This document shows positions 16,613 through 26,323 of a stretch of DNA of 64,000 nucleotides, in pieces; position 1 is the first letter of the stretch, and every line of letters begins with the position of its first letter. Where the stretch lies: assembly GCF_004331995.1 (NCBI RefSeq), contig NZ_SJDT01000001.1, positions 248,001 to 312,000 on the forward strand, in the 5' to 3' direction. The stretch comes from Arcanobacterium bovis (GTDB lineage Bacteria; Actinomycetota; Actinomycetes; Actinomycetales; Actinomycetaceae). A program made the translations under genes and the position numbers. Under the pieces are notes generated by a model. That model searched no databases, was not told where the DNA came from, and worked only from the letters and a program-made list of their open reading frames with translations.

Positions 16613-19498
16613 GTGGGCAACGATGCCAGCGCCACTTCCCTGAATGATTATCAGGCAAAATATTTCGCTCACCAACTGGAACGTTCATATTCCAATGAAC
16701 ATGTTGGGAAACTTGCCGGCCTGCTCTTTGATGCACAAGTAGAACCAAAACCACACCAAATCGACGCTGCCCTTTTTGCTCTGCAAACGCCATATATGAA
16801 GGGAATTATCCTAGCCGACGAAGTTGGCCTTGGTAAGACTATCGAAGCAGGAATTGTTATCAGCCAATTCTGGGCTGAACGTAAACGTCGAATATTGATT
16901 ATTGCCCCCGCCAGCCTCCGCCAACAGTGGAAGCAGGAGCTGTGGGAAAAATTCATGCTTCCCGCTGAACTCATCGATCACAAAACGAAAGATAAGCTTC
17001 ACAAACACGGCCCGTCAGCGGAGCCCACGGTATTGATCGTTTCGTACGAGTTCGCGAAATCAAACCAAGAAGCATTATTGCGTCAGTGGGATATTATCGT
17101 TGCAGACGAAGCACACCGTCTGCGTAACTACTGGTCAGGTAACGCGAAGACGGCGAACGCAATCTCTCACGTTTTCCGTCAAGCTAGCAAAGTTGTATTA
17201 CTTACCGCTACACCTCTCCAGAATCGCCTTGAGGAGCTTTACGGATTAGTTTCTACATTCGATACCTATTTTTTCCATTCGCTTGACGCTTTTCGCGAGC
17301 GGTATATCAAAAACCGCTCACTAGTGGGCGGCGATGATCTTGCCGAACGAGTGCGCACCATCGCGAAACGAACACTTCGCCGTGACGCTGAAAAGTATAT
17401 CCGTTTCACCCAGCGTATCCCTATGACAGTAGAGTTTGAACCATCAGACGATGAAAAACGCCTCTATGACCTTGTAGATGCCTACCTCCAACGCGACGAT
17501 CTTTACGCATTCGCGAGTTCTCAACGATTCCTTTCTGCGACGATCATTCGCAAACGTCTCGGGTCATCAACCTACGCTGTTGCACACACCCTGGAGAATA
17601 TTGCGAACCGTTTACAATCAGAGCTAGAGGCTGGGCAACTTCGCAACCGGCGTGGCAACTTATTCGAAGATGAACAGTTCGATTTAACAAGTGACGAACT
17701 CGAAGAACTGGAAAACATCAACGCGCAACATAACCCGATTTCTGATCGTAACGTTCAGGAAGAAATCGAAGCAGAAATCAATGAGCTCCGTAGCTACGCA
17801 GCACTGGCTCGCTCCATCACTGTCAACCAAAAAGCAGTGCATGTACGCGACGCCCTTGAGCAGGGTTTCGCCAAACTTCGTGAAATCGGTGCTCCAGAAA
17901 AAGCGATTATCTTTACCGATTCAACGGTCACTCAAGCTTATTTGGAACGCCATCTTACTGACATTGGTTATGGCGATGGCCTCGTGCTTTTCAACGGTAC
18001 AAATAACTCTCCGCGAGCTAACCAGATTTACCGCGACTGGCTTGAGGCGAATGCCGATACCGATCTCATTACTGGAAATCCTTCAGCTGATCGCCGTAAA
18101 GCTCTTGTGGATTACTTCCGTGATCACGGAAAAATTATGATCGCTACCGAGGCAGCGTCCGAAGGTGTGAACTTGCAGTTCGCTTCAATGCTCATCAACT
18201 ACGATTTGCCGTGGAATCCTCAGCGAGTTGAACAGCGTATCGGCCGTATCCACCGATTCGGACAAAGGTTCAATGTGGTGATTGCAAACTTCCTCAACAA
18301 AGAGAATGTTGCAGAGCAGCGAATCCTTGAGCTTCTTACTGAAAAGTTCCAACTGTTCAGCTCAGTATTCGGAGCTTCCGATGAGATCCTCGGTAGTATT
18401 GAAGACGGCTTAGATATGGAACGAAAAGTTGCCGCTATTCTTGCCGAATTTAAGACGGCGGAAGAGATCAGTGCCGCGTTCGACCAGCTGGAAGCAGAAT
18501 ATGCAAGCGAAATTGACGCAGAGATGAAGAAGGCGAAGACGAAAGTCTTCGATCACCTCGATCCACACGTGCAAGATCGTTTGAAGAATTACGACAAGCA
18601 GTCAGACCAAGTTCTCAACCAATTTGAACGCTTGCTGATGAGTCTCACGCGCTACGAACTTGCCGATTACGCGACATTTGATTCTGATACACACAATTTC
18701 CACCTCAACCGAGCACCAGCTGAAGAAGTAAAGGTTGGCCAGTATTTCTTCAAATCCAGCCCACTTCCACATGCTCACCAGTATCGTTACGCGAGCCCGC
18801 TCGCTCGATACGTCATTGACTCAGCTTTGCAGAGCCATACCCCAGAGGTGGAGATTGAGTTCAGTATTAGCAAGTCTCCTCGCGCTACCAAGTCCGTGCG
18901 CGAGCTTGCTGGCCAATCGGGAATCTTGACGGTTCGGAAACTAACCTTTTCGATATTCGCCCAAGGTCAAGATCTATCTGAGTCGTACCTTATTTCCGCT
19001 GGCCGAACTACCCACGGGAAGAAACTCGACAGTGAATACGTGGATGACATCTTAAATCTAACTCCAGTTCAGACCACAGCCACCAGTAACGTCGATATAG
19101 CCCCTTTAAGCGAAGCACTGGAAGCACAAGCCGAATCCCTCAATAAAGAAGTCAAGCATCGCAATTCGCGTTATTACTCTGAGCAAGAAGACGTCACCTA
19201 TCGCAATCTACAAGACCGCAAAGCCGAGCATGAGAAGCTCATGCGAGAGCTCGAAGCCAAAATTAAGCAGTTACGCAAGGAAGCAAAAAATACCGACGAC
19301 GCACTAGAGAGCTTGAAGCTCAAACGGAAAGCAGATCGTCTTGAAGATCAGATTGACGACGCCGAAGATACGTTTCGCGAGCAAAGGCGACAACTCCGCA
19401 AGGAATCGAGAAACTACCTTGATTCTGTGGAAGACTCGTTGAAGGGTAGCGAAACACAGGAAGAACTGTTTACGATCCGTTGGCGAATCGTAAAGTAA
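16613..19498 (+). CDS. SNF2/RapA-type DEAD-box helicase of the defence island
   Basis: A 961-residue superfamily 2 helicase. It has Walker A DEVGLGKT at 69-76, DEAH at 165-168, TATPLQNR (motif III), and in the second RecA domain IATEAASEGVNLQFA and QRIGRIHRFGQ (motifs V-VI). The last ~130 residues form a charged coiled coil ending in ELFTIRW. SNF2 helicases in restriction-like loci (for example DrmD of DISARM) translocate on DNA. It starts at GTG 16613 behind AAGGAG. The methyltransferase gene follows after 41 bp and the restriction subunit after that, so the three probably form one operon and one complex. Confidence 0.9.
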   Translation: MGNDASATSLNDYQAKYFAHQLERSYSNEHVGKLAGLLFDAQVEPKPHQIDAALFALQTPYMKGIILADEVGLGKTIEAGIVISQFWAERKRRILIIAPASLRQQWKQELWEKFMLPAELIDHKTKDKLHKHGPSAEPTVLIVSYEFAKSNQEALLRQWDIIVADEAHRLRNYWSGNAKTANAISHVFRQASKVVLLTATPLQNRLEELYGLVSTFDTYFFHSLDAFRERYIKNRSLVGGDDLAERVRTIAKRTLRRDAEKYIRFTQRIPMTVEFEPSDDEKRLYDLVDAYLQRDDLYAFASSQRFLSATIIRKRLGSSTYAVAHTLENIANRLQSELEAGQLRNRRGNLFEDEQFDLTSDELEELENINAQHNPISDRNVQEEIEAEINELRSYAALARSITVNQKAVHVRDALEQGFAKLREIGAPEKAIIFTDSTVTQAYLERHLTDIGYGDGLVLFNGTNNSPRANQIYRDWLEANADTDLITGNPSADRRKALVDYFRDHGKIMIATEAASEGVNLQFASMLINYDLPWNPQRVEQRIGRIHRFGQRFNVVIANFLNKENVAEQRILELLTEKFQLFSSVFGASDEILGSIEDGLDMERKVAAILAEFKTAEEISAAFDQLEAEYASEIDAEMKKAKTKVFDHLDPHVQDRLKNYDKQSDQVLNQFERLLMSLTRYELADYATFDSDTHNFHLNRAPAEEVKVGQYFFKSSPLPHAHQYRYASPLARYVIDSALQSHTPEVEIEFSISKSPRATKSVRELAGQSGILTVRKLTFSIFAQGQDLSESYLISAGRTTHGKKLDSEYVDDILNLTPVQTTATSNVDIAPLSEALEAQAESLNKEVKHRNSRYYSEQEDVTYRNLQDRKAEHEKLMRELEAKIKQLRKEAKNTDDALESLKLKRKADRLEDQIDDAEDTFREQRRQLRKESRNYLDSVEDSLKGSETQEELFTIRWRIVK

Positions 19499-19539
19499 AT
19501 TTTATTTAGAACTTGAACATTGGTAACAGGAGATTAACT

Positions 19540-21531
19540 ATGACAGACGGTTTTGGCGTTGTAGAAGAAACTGGCGACATTCACGAGATTTCACCCGCTT
19601 CGCCAGATTTTCGCACCGAACTTGCAGAACAAATTGCCGATCTCGCTCCTGAAGCAGTAGCGGACGGAAAAATCGACTTCGAAAAGTTAAAAGAACTTCT
19701 CAGCGACGACGTATCTAGTTCTCCTGAACGCTTCGGCCTATTCTGGCCAGGCAAGAAACAAGCAATTCGCACGGCTCAGTCTCCTACTACTGCCACGCTT
19801 CAGCCCGACTTCGAGAACTCCAAGAATTGGGATACCACTCAGAATGTGTTTATCGAGGGTGACAATCTCGAAGTGCTCAAAGTTCTACAGAACCATTACT
19901 ATGGCAAGATCAAGATGATCTATATTGATCCGCCATACAACACAGGTAAAGATTTCGTTTACAAAGACGATTTCCGTGATGGCATGAAGAATTATCTTGA
20001 GTGGACTGAGCAGGTAAACGGCGAAGGGAAGAAGGCATCCAGCAACTCAGAATCTGAGGGACGTTACCATTCTAATTGGCTCAACATGATGTATCCGCGC
20101 CTTAAACTTGCGCGAAATCTGCTCACTGACGACGGTGCCATCGTTATTTCCATTAACGAAAAAGAACAATCGCACCTTAAAGACCTCTGCGATGAAGTAT
20201 TCGGCGAAAATAATCTTATCGCCCAATTTATATGGCGAAACGAAGGAAATGTGGATCAGCAAAGCAAAGTTAAAGGCGTTCATGAGTATATTCTCGCCTA
20301 TGCACGCCAAGCTGATCGCTTTGCAAAACCTACAGTTATCGACCCGAATATTTCAGAAAACAGTAAGCTTTTCAAAAAGGAAATTGAGAACTCAATAACT
20401 AAAAATGGACCAGCGAACCCACCTTCATCCGTATTCCTACCCAAAGGCTTTCCAGCGAATTTCGACTCAGGAATAATCAGAAAACGAACCGATCTATATC
20501 CTTATTATGAAAATGACATTCAAGTTGAATCTGGAAAAACTCGGAACCCAGGAAATGTATATAGCGGTTGGAGCTCTCGCAATCTTTTAGAACTTTTTAT
20601 CAAAAATGGATTTACCCCCATAGTAGACTCTGAGGACAGAGAAACTCGATTTGAACTCCGAGAAACCGGAGCAATATACATGGTAAAACTCCGCAAGGAC
20701 GACCAAGGACATGTGATCTCAGTTCTTAGTAATTTTGGGACTACTAAGAAAAACAGCTCGCTGCTCGGAGATATGGGCATCTTTTTTAGTTTTCCCAAGC
20801 CTATATTGCTTATCCAATACCTAATCAGTATCTTCACTGCAACCTCTTCAGGAGATCAAATTCTCGATTTCTTCGCAGGATCTGCAACTACGGCTCATGC
20901 CGTGATGCAGTTGAATGCTGAGGACGGTGGGAACCGGAATTTTATTATGGTTCAGCTTCCTGAGCCAACAGACGAAAAGTCTGAAGCTCGCCAAGCTGGT
21001 TATTACACTATTCCTGAAATCTCTCGTGAGCGCATTCGCCGCGCAGGCGAAAAGATTCTCGCAGAAGAAAAATCCAAGCTTGACGGCCGTACAGATCTCG
21101 ATACCGGCTTCCGCGCATACAAGCTCACTGACACGAACTTTACAAAGTGGAACGTTGGAAGTGACGTTACGGAAACTATACTACAGGGCGAACTACTCTC
21201 AACGGTAGATTCTGCCTCAGATGGATCACGCATCGATGATCTCTTCACAGAGCTTCTCCTAAAACAGGGTATGTCCCTTACGGAAAAAGTAGACAATATC
21301 GAGATTTCTGGCGTCAGCCTTCGCGCCGTTCATGATAATGAAGGCGGGCTAGCCGTGCTGGCCTACCTTGATGAGCATCAGTCCCCAACTTTGGAGCAAC
21401 TTCGCGCGTTTATCGATACAAAGCCAGCACGCTTTGTCATCCTTGAAGATGCCTTCAAAGGCAACGATGAGCTAAAAACGAACCTAGTGCAGATGTGCAA
21501 AATCAATCACGTTGAACTCTGGACTGCGTGA
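19540..21531 (+). CDS. Type III restriction-modification DNA methyltransferase (Mod)
   Basis: A 663-residue adenine-N6 methyltransferase of the beta class found in type III systems. Motif IV is DPPY at 130-133 (IYIDPPYNTGKDFVY) and the AdoMet motif is DFFAGSATTAHAV near 444-456, so motif IV precedes motif I as in beta-class enzymes. The middle (~200-400) is the target recognition region. It is notably more A/T-rich than the flanks, as expected for an exchangeable specificity domain. ATG 19540 has AGGAG seven bases upstream. The restriction subunit starts nine bases after the stop. Confidence 0.93.
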   Translation: MTDGFGVVEETGDIHEISPASPDFRTELAEQIADLAPEAVADGKIDFEKLKELLSDDVSSSPERFGLFWPGKKQAIRTAQSPTTATLQPDFENSKNWDTTQNVFIEGDNLEVLKVLQNHYYGKIKMIYIDPPYNTGKDFVYKDDFRDGMKNYLEWTEQVNGEGKKASSNSESEGRYHSNWLNMMYPRLKLARNLLTDDGAIVISINEKEQSHLKDLCDEVFGENNLIAQFIWRNEGNVDQQSKVKGVHEYILAYARQADRFAKPTVIDPNISENSKLFKKEIENSITKNGPANPPSSVFLPKGFPANFDSGIIRKRTDLYPYYENDIQVESGKTRNPGNVYSGWSSRNLLELFIKNGFTPIVDSEDRETRFELRETGAIYMVKLRKDDQGHVISVLSNFGTTKKNSSLLGDMGIFFSFPKPILLIQYLISIFTATSSGDQILDFFAGSATTAHAVMQLNAEDGGNRNFIMVQLPEPTDEKSEARQAGYYTIPEISRERIRRAGEKILAEEKSKLDGRTDLDTGFRAYKLTDTNFTKWNVGSDVTETILQGELLSTVDSASDGSRIDDLFTELLLKQGMSLTEKVDNIEISGVSLRAVHDNEGGLAVLAYLDEHQSPTLEQLRAFIDTKPARFVILEDAFKGNDELKTNLVQMCKINHVELWTA

Positions 21532-21539
21532 GGCAAACA

Positions 21540-24506
21540 ATGAAACTGAAATTCGACGAGAATTACGGCTACCAGCTTGACGCAATCAACACAGTGGTAG
21601 ACCTTTTCGATGGTCAGCCATACGATTCTGGGCAATTGACTGAGGCCCTCTTAGGGCTACATTCACTTCCCATCGTTCTTGGACAAAGCAGGCTACCTGG
21701 AGCCGATGAACAGTTTGGAGTAAACACAGATTCAGAGATACAGCAAGAAATCGGAGCTATCGGCAATAATCTCGTGCTGGGCGAAGCAACGATCCTTGAC
21801 AACCTCAAACGACGCCAAGAACATAACGGTTTACCCGAGTCTGCATCGCTCGTTGACGGTCTCCAATTCGATATTGAAATGGAGACAGGCACAGGAAAAA
21901 CCTACGTGTATCTGCGCACTATCTTTGAGCTAGCGAAGAGATACAACTTTACGAAGTTTGTGATTCTCGTGCCGTCAGTACCTATTCGCGAGGGTGTGAA
22001 TTCGAGCATTCACTTGATGAAAGATCATTTCAAGAAGCTCTACCCTACCTTAAATTTCAACCACTTCGTGTATTCCGGAAAGAACGCAGAACAAGTTCAG
22101 AGCTTTGCGACATCTACCGCTATCCAAATTATGGTGATGACGGTAGATGCAATTAAAGGCGATGCCAAAAACCGTATTCTCCATCAGCACCGTGACCGTC
22201 TCAATGGTCTTCGTCCTGTGGATTTCCTCCGCGCCGTCAAACCAATTGTAATCATGGACGAACCACAGAATATGGAATCAGATCTTTCCAAATCTTCGGT
22301 AAAGGAGCTCCGTCCCGCTTTCACACTACGTTATTCAGCGACCCATAAGAAGAATCGCAACCTCGTATACCAGCTCGATCCAGTAGCAGCCCACAACCTT
22401 GAGCTGGTGAAAGGCATCGCAATTGCGGAAACTCTCCAAAGCGGAACCAACACTACTCCTTATATCAAGCTATTGGAGGTGCGCCACGGGCCAAAAAAGT
22501 GGGAAGCGAAACTTGAGCTCAATATTCGAAAGAAAGACGGAACCGTTTCCCGCTCCTCAAAGTGGGTAGCACAAGGAGTCGACCTCGCTCGTGCTACAGA
22601 CAACGATACTTACTCAGGAAACTGGCGAATTAACGAAGTAAGCATCGAACCACCGTACATTGAGCTTTCAAAGCATGGGTTGTTGCAGATTGGCGAACAA
22701 ATTGGCGGTAGCCAAGACGCCGTATACCGCGAGATGATTCGCGAAACAATCCGCGAACATTTCCGCAAAGAAACAATGCTTCGTCCACGCGGAATCAAAG
22801 TACTGAGCTTATTCTTCGTCGACAGAGTAGCGAGCTATCTAGGCGACGGTAGCTCAAATGAAGAAGCCAACGGGAAATTTGTGCAATACTTCGACCAAAT
22901 TTTTGAAGAAGAACGCGAACGTAATCCGCGAGTACTAGAGCTGCTTCCGGAGCGACCCATTGACTATCGCCGTGCGTACTTTTCAAAAACTAAAGGTAGG
23001 TACTACGATCCGAAGACAGGAACTGCTAAGGATGACGACTCCTACGATCTGATTATGAAAGACAAGGAACGCTTGCTCTCTGAGGAAGAACCAGTAAGAT
23101 TCATCTTCAGCCACTCTGCTCTTCGTGAAGGTTGGGATAATCCCAACGTGTTCCAAATCTGTACACTCCGTGAAATAGGAAGCGAAACCGAACGCCGTCA
23201 AACAATCGGCCGCGGCTTGCGCCTCCCCGTCAACGCAGCTGGTGAACGCGTATCGGATCGAGCGGTGGCGCAACTGACCATCGTCGCCGATGAAAGTTAC
23301 AAAGAATTCGCTAACGCCCTGCAAAACGAATACGAAAAAGCGGGCGTAAAGATCGGCGTAGTGCGCGAAAACGAGTTTACGGATCTTCCATGGCACAACG
23401 GTGACGAAGTCATCAACCTCGGATTTACCCGTTCCAAAGAAATCTGGAATCAGCTCAAAGACAACAAAATCATTGACGCTAAAGGGCATCTCACGGAAAA
23501 ATTTGCGCCGGAGGTACCTGATTTCAGTCTGAACTTATCCGCTGAATTTTCACCCATTGAGCAGCTCATCATTGAACGGCTAAAGGATCTCAAAATCGAG
23601 CGAATCGTGAAATCGACACGACATCGAGTGACGAGAAAACTCAACAAACAGATTTATGATTCACCCGAATTCGAAGCATTTTGGGCAGCGATTAGTGCGA
23701 AGACAACATACAGTGTGCGGTTTGATAGCGACGAGTTGATCGCCAATGCAATTAAGCGGATTAAGAAGATCGAGTATATTGAACCGCTACGTATTCAAGT
23801 GACGAAAGCACAGTTGCGTATTGAGCGCGGCGGGGCGCATGCGGATGAAACTTCGCAACGCTCTGCTGATCTCCGCAGTAGTTATCCGCTTCCCGACATT
23901 GTGAAACAGCTTCAGGAGGCTACATCCCTCACACGCAAAACAATCGTAGATATTCTTATTGGATCTGGCAGACTTAATGAATTCATCGGTAACCCCAACG
24001 ACTTCATCAAGCTGGTGACTGAAGCTATCCAGGACGAACTGGCTGAGGTTGTAAGCGAAGGCATCCAGTATGAGCGAATCGGCGGCAGCGTGTATTCATT
24101 GCGTGAGCTTCAGCAAGATGGTGAAAAAGAAAAAGCATACTTCTTAGATAATCTCTACAAGGTCAAGAACGAGCAAAAGACCGATTTCGACTATGTGGTA
24201 TTCGATTCCGACACTGAAAAGAAGTTTGCTGAGATTCTCGACGGTCGCGAGGATATAAAACTCTTTACCAAGCTGCCGCCTAAGTTTAAGATCGATACCC
24301 CAGTTGGGCCGTACAATCCCGACTGGGCGATTGTTAAACACGTAGACGGTGAAGACCGAATTTACATGGTGCGCGAAACGAAGAGCACAGCTAATGCGGC
24401 TTTACTACGTCCGAAGGAACAAGCGAAGATTGACGCTGCAAAGAAGCACTTTGAAGCGCTTGGAATTGACTACAAGAAATCGAGCCCTGAAGGGTGGAAT
24501 TTGTAG
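21540..24506 (+). CDS. Type III restriction subunit (Res)
   Basis: A 988-residue SF2 helicase-nuclease that forms the restriction complex with Mod. It has Walker A ETGTGKT at 115-121, a Walker B-like MDEPQNM near 239, a motif VI region ETERRQTIGRGLRLPV, and a C-terminal PD-(D/E)xK-like nuclease (PDWAIVKHVDGEDRIYMV followed by RETKST). ATG 21540 is preferred over GTG 21528, which overlaps the Mod stop. It should cut unmodified DNA at the Mod recognition site. The associated SNF2 helicase is an extra component compared with classic type III loci. Confidence 0.92.
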   Translation: MKLKFDENYGYQLDAINTVVDLFDGQPYDSGQLTEALLGLHSLPIVLGQSRLPGADEQFGVNTDSEIQQEIGAIGNNLVLGEATILDNLKRRQEHNGLPESASLVDGLQFDIEMETGTGKTYVYLRTIFELAKRYNFTKFVILVPSVPIREGVNSSIHLMKDHFKKLYPTLNFNHFVYSGKNAEQVQSFATSTAIQIMVMTVDAIKGDAKNRILHQHRDRLNGLRPVDFLRAVKPIVIMDEPQNMESDLSKSSVKELRPAFTLRYSATHKKNRNLVYQLDPVAAHNLELVKGIAIAETLQSGTNTTPYIKLLEVRHGPKKWEAKLELNIRKKDGTVSRSSKWVAQGVDLARATDNDTYSGNWRINEVSIEPPYIELSKHGLLQIGEQIGGSQDAVYREMIRETIREHFRKETMLRPRGIKVLSLFFVDRVASYLGDGSSNEEANGKFVQYFDQIFEEERERNPRVLELLPERPIDYRRAYFSKTKGRYYDPKTGTAKDDDSYDLIMKDKERLLSEEEPVRFIFSHSALREGWDNPNVFQICTLREIGSETERRQTIGRGLRLPVNAAGERVSDRAVAQLTIVADESYKEFANALQNEYEKAGVKIGVVRENEFTDLPWHNGDEVINLGFTRSKEIWNQLKDNKIIDAKGHLTEKFAPEVPDFSLNLSAEFSPIEQLIIERLKDLKIERIVKSTRHRVTRKLNKQIYDSPEFEAFWAAISAKTTYSVRFDSDELIANAIKRIKKIEYIEPLRIQVTKAQLRIERGGAHADETSQRSADLRSSYPLPDIVKQLQEATSLTRKTIVDILIGSGRLNEFIGNPNDFIKLVTEAIQDELAEVVSEGIQYERIGGSVYSLRELQQDGEKEKAYFLDNLYKVKNEQKTDFDYVVFDSDTEKKFAEILDGREDIKLFTKLPPKFKIDTPVGPYNPDWAIVKHVDGEDRIYMVRETKSTANAALLRPKEQAKIDAAKKHFEALGIDYKKSSPEGWNL

Positions 24507-24546
24507 CGGATGACGTTGCAACCGATTTTATACGTAAAAGGTTTTT

Positions 24547-26169
24547 ATGAAGAAAAGTTTGTACGCTCGGCAGCTTAATGCGATATCCAAGACTGCATTA
24601 ATGGAGGGCTTATTCGTGCATGGAATGTTTTCTGACAAGTTACCTCCGATTTTTCAGAGCCATCTTTTTGCCGAATGGAGGAAAGCTTACAAACCTTGCA
24701 CACAAACGGGCACGTGGCGCGGACACATCGAATTTTGGCAACATCGCGATAACGGTAAACGAAGGAAAATTGATATTCCTGAACCATTTTCATATTACGA
24801 CCTTTGCAACGCAATCGCTGAACATTGGTCTAGCGACTTGGTGCCACACTTTGAACGGATGACCGAAGACGATCAACATAAAGTGAGCAGACTCCATGTC
24901 AGAAGGCTTCGTGATACGAAGTCAATTTTTAAGATGACATATAAAAATTTCAAAATAGATGGTTCTGACGAAATCCAGATGAGCACGAATAACCGGTATG
25001 TTGTTAGAACCGATATTTCATCCTGTTTTCCATCAATTTACACTCATGCTTTTTCCTGGGCCGCGATAGGAAAAAATGAAACCAAAAAACAAGTGAAGAA
25101 TAACGAACATAAGACTGTGTGGGACACACTCGATACACTCACTCAAGCGCATATGAATGGTGAGACCCATGGTGTCCCAATCGGTCCTATAGCCTCACAC
25201 GTTCTCGCGGAAATAATTTTGACAGCTGTCGATAAGGATATAAAAGAGGCAGGTTTTCGATTATTTTATCGCAATATTGACGACTACACCTTTTACGGAA
25301 AAACAATTGATGAATGTGAACGCTTTATAGCACAATTTACAAGATCACTTAGCATGTTTGGGCTAACGCCAAATACAGAAAAGACTATGATCGAGGAATT
25401 ACCCCAGTCAGCAACATCGGCTTGGGTAAGAAAGGTTCGTAATCATATTGTTGTTTCGAAACGCTTGAATAGAAAGAAGAATCAAGCGAAGGGTTTACTC
25501 AAATTCCCACAAATCAATGATTTTCTTGATGATGTTCTGGAAATCGTTCATAACGATGGAAACAAAGCAACGTCAATGAAATATGCCTTTAGTATGCTCA
25601 AGAAATACAAGCTAACTACGAATGCAAAAAAGGCATTAATTTCACGAGCCGTTAATATGTGCTACATATTTCCGTACATAACACCTTTGCTCTGGGAGGG
25701 CATTATTGAACCGCATGACCTTGTTTTTTATACGCGAACCAATATGCTTAATTCACTGAAAGATCTTTATCAAAATAGGCTTTCAATGAATGACTACTCA
25801 AGTTGTGCTTGGATAATTTATCTATATGACAAGCTCGACGTCCACGACGAAACCTTTGATGTAAAGTTCGACAATAAACTAATAGAGGATGGAGTTCTCC
25901 TTGCTACTTATTATTTCTATTGCCTTCGTAGCAATAATGTTAACAAACTTGTCGATCTCCGCAAAGAAGCAGACAAGATTCTAGACACAATTATCGAACA
26001 AGCTCAAAAGGATAAATCCAAAGCACTCCCATATTTTGATGAAAATTGGTTGTTTCTATACGAAGCATGCAGCAAAAAGAAACTTAACGCGCTTAACCAA
26101 CATTATGGACAAATGAGAAAAAACGGAGTTACTTTCTTCGTGGATTCCGCTAACGATAAGGCCAGTTAA
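24547..26169 (+). CDS. Abi/UG-type antiphage reverse transcriptase
   Basis: A 540-residue protein with an RT palm: first catalytic Asp156 in RTDISSCFPSIYTH, HGVPIGPIASHVLAEI, and the second pair Asp245-Asp246 in YRNIDDYTFYG. The usual YxDD is therefore NIDD, with Asn in place of the Tyr. The C-terminal ~200 residues are helical, as in Abi and UG RTs, with no integrase, maturase or intron domain. The IYTH-x3-W-A stretch is shared with Abi/DRT RTs, but I cannot assign a UG group. It is strongly A/T-rich, unlike its neighbours. AAAGG precedes ATG 24547, 40 bp after Res, so it may be co-transcribed. Confidence 0.85.
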   Translation: MKKSLYARQLNAISKTALMEGLFVHGMFSDKLPPIFQSHLFAEWRKAYKPCTQTGTWRGHIEFWQHRDNGKRRKIDIPEPFSYYDLCNAIAEHWSSDLVPHFERMTEDDQHKVSRLHVRRLRDTKSIFKMTYKNFKIDGSDEIQMSTNNRYVVRTDISSCFPSIYTHAFSWAAIGKNETKKQVKNNEHKTVWDTLDTLTQAHMNGETHGVPIGPIASHVLAEIILTAVDKDIKEAGFRLFYRNIDDYTFYGKTIDECERFIAQFTRSLSMFGLTPNTEKTMIEELPQSATSAWVRKVRNHIVVSKRLNRKKNQAKGLLKFPQINDFLDDVLEIVHNDGNKATSMKYAFSMLKKYKLTTNAKKALISRAVNMCYIFPYITPLLWEGIIEPHDLVFYTRTNMLNSLKDLYQNRLSMNDYSSCAWIIYLYDKLDVHDETFDVKFDNKLIEDGVLLATYYFYCLRSNNVNKLVDLRKEADKILDTIIEQAQKDKSKALPYFDENWLFLYEACSKKKLNALNQHYGQMRKNGVTFFVDSANDKAS

Positions 26170-26323
26170 ATCCAAAAACCTGCAGCAAACAATACCCTAA
26201 TAGTAATATTAAGATCACTACTCTAAGCTGTTTGACAAACTTACGGTCAACTTCAATTACTACTACTTTCACGCAACAATCAAAGCACCAAACAATTTTC
26301 ACCTAATACTATAGGACAAACAT

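Noticed and set aside
24547-26169. Group II intron or retron interpretation of the reverse transcriptase
   Set aside because: No maturase or endonuclease domain, no intron RNA ends, and no msr/msd-like inverted repeats near the gene.
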